A stretch of DNA of 8,485 bases from an uncultured Allobaculum sp. Its GTDB lineage: Bacteria; Bacillota_I; Bacilli_A; Erysipelotrichales; Erysipelotrichaceae. The position numbers and the translations under genes are program-made. The notes beneath the pieces were generated by a model that was given only the letters and a program-made list of their open reading frames with translations, had not been told where the DNA came from and made no database searches. The number at the start of each line of letters is the position of its first letter. Within the stretch, counting starts at the first letter, position 1. The stretch spans positions 1 to 8,485 of the forward strand of contig CAOKFJ010000060.1 of the NCBI GenBank assembly GCA_948467695.1, written 5' to 3'. This document shows, piece after piece, positions 1-4,376 of this stretch.

Positions 1-366
1 ATAGTTGGAACCGGCAAAACCGATGAGATCGAATTTGTCTCCGTTTTGTCCGTAGAAACGGATCTGGGCATCATCGATGCTTTCCGCCTGAACAGTATCG
101 CCATTGAACTGTCGCATCAAAGCAACCAGTGCGGAAGATTTGATGACGATGCTTCCTGTCTCTTCGATGACCAGATTGTTCTGCTCATCCGGAGAGAGGA
201 TAACCTGAGCGGATTTTGTTTTGTCGCTTCCAGTCAGAACGATGTGGTCCTGAAATACCTGGATGAAAATACCTGTCAGTTCGGTTGTCGGTGAGTTTTG
301 GGGAATGACGCGGTCAACAGCGTCGAGCTTTTTCGTGAACAGTTCCCGATTGATGGAAAAGCGCAT
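1..366 (-). CDS. dnaN: DNA polymerase III beta subunit (sliding clamp), N-terminal part
   Basis: This is the 5' end of dnaN, cut by the left edge: 122 codons are visible and open, against about 365-380 residues for the family. The product is the ring-shaped clamp that holds the replicative polymerase on DNA. The protein begins MRFSINRELFTKKLDAVDRV and later reads ELTGIFIQVFQDHIVLTGSD, matching the usual first clamp domain (MKFxIxRELFxxALxxVxR, then a LTGIxI strand). The ATG at 366 is preceded on the minus strand by GAAAGGAG (373-380) with a 6-nt gap, a strong ribosome binding site. It lies 199 nt downstream of dnaA in the same direction, the standard dnaA-dnaN order. No clear promoter of its own was found, so read-through from dnaA is plausible. 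The identity is secure from position plus N-terminal sequence. Confidence 0.93.
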   Translation of the reverse strand, partial: MRFSINRELFTKKLDAVDRVIPQNSPTTELTGIFIQVFQDHIVLTGSDKTKSAQVILSPDEQNNLVIEETGSIVIKSSALVALMRQFNGDTVQAESIDDAQIRFYGQNGDKFDLIGFAGSNY

Positions 367-397
367 GAAGAACTCCTTTCTTCTTTTTTCTTAAGAT

Positions 398-430
398 TAA
401 TAACAATAAGGGGGTGCAAAATGTGGATAA
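398..430 (-). other. predicted origin unwinding site: DnaA box, G/C run and DnaA-trio-like repeats
   Basis: Read on the minus strand, a perfect DnaA box TTATCCACA (422-430) is followed by a 12-nt spacer containing five C (410-414), then TTA TTG TTA TTA (398-409) and further AT-rich sequence into the dnaN leader. Read 3' to 5' on the plus strand the triplets are AAT-AAC-AAT-AAT. This matches the order of the B. subtilis basal unwinding system: DnaA box, GC-rich cluster, DnaA-trios, placed between dnaA and dnaN. The match in order, strand and position is seen directly. The function is inferred from B. subtilis. Confidence 0.6.
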
Positions 431-497
431 CTCTGCGAGTTCCCTTTATGTGTCGCTGAAATGACGTTTTTTGAACGGGGATTCGATGCGGGCTTCA

Positions 498-506
498 TGT
501 GGATAA
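498..506 (-). other. DnaA box downstream of dnaA
   Basis: A perfect TTATCCACA on the minus strand in the dnaA-dnaN spacer. It has the same orientation as the box at 422-430 and starts 76 bp from it. Both point toward dnaN, so together they form the downstream half of a bipartite origin with dnaA in the middle. Confidence 0.8.
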
Positions 507-515
507 GCGCAAAAC

Positions 516-529
516 CCGTTCGAAAACGG
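516..529 (-). terminator. weak hairpin after dnaA, possible leaky terminator
   Basis: On the minus strand CCGTT-TTCG-AACGG forms a 5-bp stem with a TTCG tetraloop, followed by GTTTTG. It lies about 36 nt past the dnaA stop. The T tract is short and the stem small, so at most it is a leaky terminator, or an RNA-stabilising hairpin between dnaA and dnaN. Confidence 0.3.
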
Positions 530-550
530 TGAAAAACGGGGGAAAACGAT

Positions 551-568
551 ATGTCTACCGAATGTCTA
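551..568 (-). repeat. two TAGACAT repeats at the dnaA stop codon
   Basis: On the minus strand TAGACAT occurs at 562-568 and 551-557, 11 bp apart, or about one helical turn. The first copy includes the dnaA stop codon TAG. The same heptamer family (YAGACAT) is clustered seven more times in the spacer upstream of dnaA (2348-2564), so the motif flanks dnaA on both sides. Its function is unknown. Confidence 0.45.
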
Positions 569-1912
569 GCCGGTGATTTTTCTCTTGAGGGTATCCACGG
601 CTTCTTTCCAGTCCGCTTCCTTCTCGATTCGCTTGCGCACTTTCGAGCAGGAGGAGGAAATCGTCGTATGATCACGGCCTCCCATTTCGCGTCCGATCGC
701 GGCGTAGGGAAGATTGAGAATGTCGCGCATCAGGTAGATGCAGATCTGTCTCGCCTGCGCGATTTTGCGCTGACGGCTCTTTCCTTCAAGGTCCTGATAG
801 GAAAGTCCGTAGTAGTTGATGACGGTTTTCTTGATTGTCTTGGCGCTGATTTCTTCCGTTTTTACAACCGCCGGTTCGTCTTTGAGAATACCGAGCGTGA
901 AACTCATGGAGATCGTTTCAGGGTTGAAAAGCGTTGCACTGAAGATCAGACGGTTGAGGACGCCTTCGAGGGCGCGCACATCATCAGAATAGCTGACCGC
1001 CAGAAAATCGAGCACATCATCATCGACCGGGAACACGTCTTCACGCCCGGCGATTTTCTTTTTCAGAATCAGTTTGGCGGTTTCGGTTTCCGGTTTTCGA
1101 ATGGAGACAATCAGTCCCGACTGAAAGCGGCTGGTCAGTCGCTTGGTCAGCGTGGGGATGTCCTGTGGATGGGTATCCGATGTCAGAATAATCTGTTTAT
1201 TGCGGCGGATTAACTCGTTAAAGACAGTAAAGAACACTTCCTGACAGCTGTTGTTGCGCAGGTTCTGAATATCGTCGACGAAGAAATAGTCGCAGTCAAG
1301 CAGCTGATCCTTGATTACATCGACAGCACTGAACGATGTGGACTTCGTGCGCATCGCTTCAAGAAGAAGCGAGACGAGATCGCCGGCGTACATGTAATTG
1401 ACCTTGCATCCGGGACGTTCATGCGTGATGTAATTGCCCATCGCGTTGAGGATGTGCGTCTTTCCAAGACCTGAATTGCCGTAGATCAGCAGCGGGTTAA
1501 ACAGGCTCTGTCCCTGGGCAATCATCTTGCAGGCGACCAGTGCTTCCTGGTTGGAAGGACCTTGAACAAATGAATCGAACGTGAAGACACTGTTGAATTC
1601 GTGGCCGATCATATTGCGGGCTCTGTATTTCAAAGACTCCTCCGGCATCATCTGTTCCATCTCTTTCTGGGAGATGATCTGGATATCAAGGCTTGAGCCC
1701 CATACCGAAGAAAGTGTCTCTTCAAAGAGCGCTTTGTTCTCCTGAAGCAGGTTGTTTGCGAGAACGCTGCGATAGGAGACGTAGGCTACGCCGCCCTCGA
1801 TTTTAAATAAATCGGATTTTTCAATCCATGACATGGCCATGCCATCAAAGTATTCGCTCGTACGAAGCAGGCTGAGCGTCTGCTCCCAGTACTGTTTTAC
1901 GGGTGATTCCAT
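566..1912 (-). CDS. dnaA: chromosomal replication initiator protein DnaA
   Basis: A full-length DnaA of 448 residues (family about 440-470). It is the ATP-dependent initiator that binds 9-bp boxes, opens the origin and helps load the helicase. Domain I spans about residues 1-85 and domain II is very short. The AAA+ core starts near FTFDSFVQG (110-118). It has Walker A GNSGLGKT (145-152), Walker B YFFVDDIQ (209-216), sensor I LTSD (243-246), the arginine-finger segment TSRF (R262) and sensor II VRALEG (R313). Domain IV carries the DNA-binding GGRDHTT (411-417). The usual V/I-L/M-H-A after HTT is ISSS here, so the classic DnaA signature is broken although the base-contacting DHTT is intact. The ATG at 1912 is the only in-frame start near the ribosome binding site GGAAAGGA (1925-1932). 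The gap of about 12-13 nt is long, and another ATG lies closer (see 1897-1920). Perfect DnaA boxes upstream suggest autoregulation. Confidence 0.98.
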   Translation of the reverse strand: MESPVKQYWEQTLSLLRTSEYFDGMAMSWIEKSDLFKIEGGVAYVSYRSVLANNLLQENKALFEETLSSVWGSSLDIQIISQKEMEQMMPEESLKYRARNMIGHEFNSVFTFDSFVQGPSNQEALVACKMIAQGQSLFNPLLIYGNSGLGKTHILNAMGNYITHERPGCKVNYMYAGDLVSLLLEAMRTKSTSFSAVDVIKDQLLDCDYFFVDDIQNLRNNSCQEVFFTVFNELIRRNKQIILTSDTHPQDIPTLTKRLTSRFQSGLIVSIRKPETETAKLILKKKIAGREDVFPVDDDVLDFLAVSYSDDVRALEGVLNRLIFSATLFNPETISMSFTLGILKDEPAVVKTEEISAKTIKKTVINYYGLSYQDLEGKSRQRKIAQARQICIYLMRDILNLPYAAIGREMGGRDHTTISSSCSKVRKRIEKEADWKEAVDTLKRKITG

Positions 1913-1920
1913 ATATACAT
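1897..1920 (-). other. 7-codon micro-ORF overlapping the dnaA start
   Basis: On the minus strand ATG at 1920 opens a frame reading MYIWNHP then TAA (1897-1899). It overlaps the first codons of dnaA in another frame. It sits only 5 nt after GGAAAGGA, better spaced than the true dnaA ATG 8 nt further on. It may simply be chance, or it may lower or couple dnaA translation. No product is implied. Confidence 0.35.
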
Positions 1921-1944
1921 TCTGTCCTTTCCGCCTGGATTTTC

Positions 1945-1970
1945 ATTTTAGCCGATTTGAAAGGCTAAAA
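1945..1970 (-). promoter_or_regulatory. putative dnaA promoter -10 and leader inverted repeat
   Basis: Upstream of dnaA on the minus strand is a perfect 8-bp inverted repeat TTTTAGCC / GGCTAAAA (1963-1970 and 1946-1953, loop 9 nt). Its downstream arm overlaps a -10-like TAAAAT (1945-1950). The best -35 at the right distance is poor. The repeat could be an operator or a leader hairpin. A perfect TTGACA at 2024-2029 has no -10 at 16-19 nt. Promoter placement is tentative. Confidence 0.35.
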
Positions 1971-1989
1971 ACAGTGGAATAAACGCCGG

Positions 1990-2340
1990 TTATCCACATA
2001 CCTCTGCTGAGGTTGTCCACGTCTGTCAAAACGGAAAGTTTTCCCCAATGTGGATAAGTGTGGATAACTTTGCGTCTTACGCGCTTCACACATGGAGTTA
2101 TCCACATTATCCACATCGCAAAAGAGCGATACCAAAAGGGGAGAGTTCGAGTTATCCCCAATGTGGACAGTGGAAAGAAACGGGGGTAAAAAGCGATGCT
2201 TTTATGGGGATAACTATGTGGATAACCTGCCCAAAACGGGCAGACAAAGCAAAGTTTTCCCCATAGCTATCGCAATAGTGCGTGTTGCGCACATGGTTCC
2301 GCAGCGCACTGGGGATAAAATGTGGATAAATTGTGGATAA
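1990..2340. other. oriC DnaA-box cluster A (dnaA-proximal)
   Basis: There are eight perfect TTATCCACA boxes. On the plus strand they are at 1990-1998, 2098-2106 and 2107-2115. On the minus strand they are at 2049-2057, 2059-2067, 2217-2225, 2321-2329 and 2332-2340. The single-change variant TTATCCCCA occurs at 2152-2160 (+), 2205-2213 (-) and 2310-2318 (-). Weaker look-alikes are TTGTCCACG at 2013 and TTTTCCCCA at 2039 and 2255. The boxes at 2310, 2321 and 2332 are exactly 11 bp apart in one orientation. The tandem pairs 2049/2059 and 2098/2107 face each other as a large inverted repeat. This density is diagnostic of a chromosomal origin and of the dnaA control region. Confidence 0.93.
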
Positions 2341-2466
2341 CTTTGAAATGTCTACATGTCCACATCAAAAATAGATTGAAAACGGCAATGGCTATATAGA
2401 TTAGACATTTTAAAACAGACATTTAAATGTATGCAAACAGACATATACAAATGAATTTAGACATTT
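2341..2466. other. AT-rich segment between box clusters, possible second unwinding element
   Basis: This block is visibly AT-rich against its surroundings and holds most of the YAGACAT repeats. It is flanked by the 11-bp-phased DnaA boxes on the left (2310-2340) and a terminator-like hairpin on the right (2467-2491). AT-rich DNA beside phased boxes is what an unwinding element looks like. In B. subtilis the active one is on the other side of dnaA, so this is the less likely site here. Confidence 0.35.
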
Positions 2467-2564
2467 AAAACGGGTGAAAACACCCGTTTTTCGCACTTTT
2501 TGTGGTGCAGACATGGATTGAGGGCATATTCGTCCAAATTCGGCAGCGCATTTGCATATGTCTG
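2348..2564. repeat. cluster of seven YAGACAT repeats
   Basis: AGACAT preceded by T or C occurs on the plus strand at 2402-2408, 2416-2422, 2438-2444, 2458-2464 and 2508-2514. It occurs on the minus strand at 2348-2354 and 2558-2564. Three copies continue as AT-rich sequence (ATTTTAAAA, ATTTAAATG, ATTTAAAAC). Two more share a longer core, CAGACATATRCAAATG (2438 on plus, 2564 on minus), in opposite orientation. Apart from the pair at 551-568, I found only one other copy in the window (minus, inside mfd near 7840). Iteron-like spacing (14, 22, 20 bp) suggests protein binding, but no known protein is recognised. Confidence 0.5.
2467..2491. terminator. bidirectional terminator-like hairpin inside the origin
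   Basis: AAAACGGGTG (2467-2476) pairs perfectly with CACCCGTTTT (2481-2490) around an AAAA loop, followed by T on the plus strand. The minus strand also reads a T run after the stem. It could shield the origin from transcription in both directions, or be a structural origin element. No gene lies immediately upstream on either strand. Confidence 0.55.
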
Positions 2565-2595
2565 TATTCATGCGCTCCAAATCGTTCATACAGGC

Positions 2596-3046
2596 GAAGT
2601 TATCCCCGTTATCCTCCAAAAAATGTGGATAACTTCACTTAAGTGTGAAAACTCCTTGTGCGAGGCGTACCGAAGAGTTATCCCCCAACTCTTCTTTGAG
2701 TGTGTTCATGCTGTTTCAGTTTCCGGAAATGTGCATGTTTGATGTTCGGCGAAGTTATCCACATTGCAATGGGGATAGTGTGGATAACTTCGCTGCACGC
2801 AAATCTGCGGTGCGAATGGGAAACGATGGGATGCCAGAACGCAAATACCGGGGACTGATTCAGCAGGCAAAATGGAGAAAGCAGAAAGTTATCCACATAC
2901 TTATGTGGATACTGTGGATAACTCCAATGAGCGCAGAAAGTCAAAAGCACAGCCGTCCAGCCGCAACCAATGGACACATAATTTGAAGAAGCATCGGGCA
3001 CAACGATACGTCTGGTTATCCACATTCTGATGGGGATAACCAGACG
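2596..3046. other. oriC DnaA-box cluster B: inverted pairs with extended arms
   Basis: Perfect boxes lie at 2624-2632 (-), 2755-2763 (+), 2779-2787 (-), 2889-2897 (+), 2913-2921 (-) and 3016-3024 (+). TTATCCCCA is at 3031-3039 (-). Variants lie at 2600, 2609, 2678, 2770 and 2904. They form facing pairs whose palindrome extends past the 9-mer. GAAGTTATCC is at 2596-2605 with its complement at 2627-2636. GCGAAGTTATCCACA is at 2749-2763 with 2779-2793. AGTTATCCACA is at 2887-2897 with 2913-2923. CGTCTGGTTATCC is at 3009-3021 with 3034-3046. GAAGAGTT / AACTCTTC (2672-2679, 2687-2694) encloses a variant box. This is the rpmH-proximal half of the upstream origin. Confidence 0.88.
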
Positions 3047-3732
3047 CGCATCAAAAAGCAGTCTATGCAAAACTCGAGCGTCGATATCTGCAGGAATAAA
3101 AACACGGCTGCAGATCGATATGGATGAAATGTGGAATTCCATGATTTTCCGTGTTTTCGGGCAGGGCAGCATTGAGTCGGCGATGCATCAAAAACACATT
3201 CGGAAATGCATAGAATATATAGTGGATAGAACATTCACAAAAATGGCGATGCCAAACGTCTGGCTTTTCGCAGTTTCTGCGCAGATCCGTCCTTCGTTTT
3301 TGATTCGGACGGTTTTCACGATAAAAGGGAAAGACGTAAAGAAGGGGCGGTTCAGGAAGACGGTTTTTAAAGTCTTTGACAGTGCCCTCTCGAGAGCTGT
3401 AAGTCGGATAGTGCGAGTGCCTGCAGGCAGAAAAGAACAGCTTGAGAGCGTTGTTTGGTGAAAATCCCTTGCAAGAAAAAGATTGAAAGTCAATTTATTG
3501 ACTCGAATTAGCGGTTCATTTGAATTTTATTTGAAAAATATCGCTGTTTTGTTGAATTTATGGTGCCCTAGCGGTTTGTTTCTGTTATTCTTGTTAACAG
3601 ATTGCAAGCACAGCGGCGCAATTCGTTTAGCGGTGAACGAAACTCCCGCGCTGTTCGTCACGTAATCGGTTTTTTCTTTGGAAGCGCGATGGATCGCATT
3701 ACTTATTTAAAATCACTCTAATCACCGGCAGT
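3047..3732. other. gene-free spacer between oriC boxes and the rpmH promoter
   Basis: I see no convincing gene in these 686 bases. Open frames here lack ribosome binding sites and recognisable protein sequence. Visible structure includes inverted repeat ATCTGCAG / CTGCAGAT (3086-3093, 3108-3115) and CCGTCC / GGACGG (3287-3292, 3307-3312) followed by GTTTT. It also includes palindromes CTCTCGAGAG (3387-3396), TGCCTGCAGGCA (3418-3429) and AGTCAATTTATTGACT (3488-3503). TAGCGGT occurs three times at about 60-bp intervals (3509, 3569, 3628). TCTGTTA / TAACAGA lies at 3581-3587 and 3595-3601. No perfect DnaA box lies in this part. Confidence 0.5.
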
Positions 3733-3778
3733 CGCACTATCGTGCGCGTTGACATCCATTTTTTCGTCATGGTATAGT
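3733..3778 (+). promoter_or_regulatory. rpmH operon promoter
   Basis: A perfect -35 TTGACA (3749-3754) lies 18 bp before a -10 TATAGT (3773-3778), which is preceded by TGG. This fits a strong housekeeping sigma promoter and leaves a leader of about 55 nt before rpmH. A small hairpin CGCAC-TATC-GTGCG (3733-3746) sits directly upstream of the -35 and may be incidental. Confidence 0.8.
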
Positions 3779-3839
3779 GACAAGCGCAATTAAGAAGAAA
3801 AATGATTAATTCTTATAAAGACAGAAAGGAATCCAGGAC

Positions 3840-3974
3840 ATGAAACGTACATATCAGCCCAGCAAAATCAAACACCAGAGAACTCACGGCTTCCGCGCTC
3901 GTATGGCAACAAAAGGCGGACGCAAAGTATTAGCGAGAAGAAGAGCCAAAGGCAGAAAGGTTTTATCCGCTTAA
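3840..3974 (+). CDS. rpmH: 50S ribosomal protein L34
   Basis: This 44-residue gene encodes L34, a very basic protein of the large ribosomal subunit. It begins [20 protein letters not shown] and ends with an Arg/Lys-rich tail ([14 protein letters not shown]). The family pattern [44 protein letters not shown] is complete and the length is normal. The ATG at 3840 follows AAAGGA (3825-3830) with a 9-nt gap. It is the first gene of the rpmH-rnpA-yidC-jag cluster, read away from the origin behind a strong promoter. A terminator follows the stop immediately, which would keep L34 mRNA more abundant than the downstream message. The identity is certain. Confidence 0.98.
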   Translation: MKRTYQPSKIKHQRTHGFRARMATKGGRKVLARRRAKGRKVLSA

Positions 3975-3975
3975 T

Positions 3976-4001
3976 AAATCACCTGCAAAGGTGATTTTTT
4001 T
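3976..4001 (+). terminator. intrinsic terminator between rpmH and rnpA
   Basis: AAATCACCT (3976-3984) pairs perfectly with AGGTGATTT (3989-3997) around a GCAA tetraloop, and a run of seven T (3995-4001) follows. It starts one base after the rpmH stop and ends 12 nt before the rnpA ATG. No promoter fits in the remaining gap, so rnpA, yidC and jag must depend on partial read-through unless they have a promoter inside rpmH. Confidence 0.85.
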
Positions 4002-4013
4002 CTCTATATACAA

Positions 4014-4376
4014 ATGAAAAAGCACCAGAGAATCTTGAAGAATACGGAATACTCCTCGATTATCGCCAAACGCCGCTCCTTTGTGAGCCAGGCGTTTATT
4101 CTCTATACGCTCCCGCGCAAAGAAGAACACGCGCGCGTGGGCATCAGCGTAGGGAAGAAGATGGGAAAAGCGGTTGTCCGCACCCGCGTAAAGCGCCAGC
4201 TTCGCGCCCTGATCGATACCGTATTTGATTTCAACGAGCCATTTGACTCGATCATCATCGCCCGTCCCGTCTTTTCGAAGATGGACTACGCACAGCGTCT
4301 TGAAAAACTTCAGGAACTGCGCGAAAAGGCGCTGACCAAATATGAAAGAGGATCCCATGAAAAAATCTCTGCTTGA
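4014..4376 (+). CDS. rnpA: ribonuclease P protein component
   Basis: This 120-residue basic protein is the protein subunit of RNase P, which assists the catalytic RNA in trimming the 5' leader of pre-tRNAs. It starts MKKHQRILKNTEYSSIIAKR, the usual N-terminus. FILYTLPR and RVGISVGKKMGKAVVRTRVK follow. The RNR motif reads RTRVKRQLR (56-64), where the family normally has RNRxKRxxR, so Asn is replaced by Thr at 57. Length is normal. No Shine-Dalgarno sequence lies at the usual distance from the ATG at 4014. The nearest, AAGGTGA at 3988-3994, is 19 nt away and buried in the terminator stem. The gene follows rpmH as expected and its last 20 nt overlap the yidC start, so the two are probably translationally coupled. 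Confidence 0.96.
   Translation: MKKHQRILKNTEYSSIIAKRRSFVSQAFILYTLPRKEEHARVGISVGKKMGKAVVRTRVKRQLRALIDTVFDFNEPFDSIIIARPVFSKMDYAQRLEKLQELREKALTKYERGSHEKISA

Noticed and set aside
551..1213. 220-codon open frame opposite dnaA
   Set aside because: It is an antisense shadow of the well-conserved dnaA reading frame and has no ribosome binding site.
2024..2029. Perfect TTGACA upstream of dnaA as its -35
   Set aside because: No -10-like hexamer lies 16-19 bp downstream on the minus strand. The nearest AT-rich hexamer is too far away.
1990..3046. Many short repeats that could suggest a CRISPR array
   Set aside because: The repeats are 9-bp DnaA boxes in both orientations with irregular spacing. There are no 20-40-bp repeats with unique spacers.
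2678..3172. 164-codon open frame on the minus strand across the DnaA-box cluster
   Set aside because: Its repeated peptide pieces (VIP, MWIT) are just translated DnaA boxes.
3287..3316. CCGTCC / GGACGG hairpin followed by GTTTT as a terminator
   Set aside because: The loop is long (14 nt), the T tract is short and broken, and no gene or promoter lies upstream to need it.
3030..3461. 143-codon open frame on the plus strand in the origin spacer
   Set aside because: Its ATG lies inside a DnaA box palindrome, there is no ribosome binding site, and the protein resembles nothing I know. The frame crosses several palindromes.
4342..4356. Upstream in-frame ATG adding five residues to YidC
   Set aside because: It has no ribosome binding site, and AGAGGA lies between it and the ATG at 4357. 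A lipoprotein signal starting MKKSLLEKLR is also more typical.
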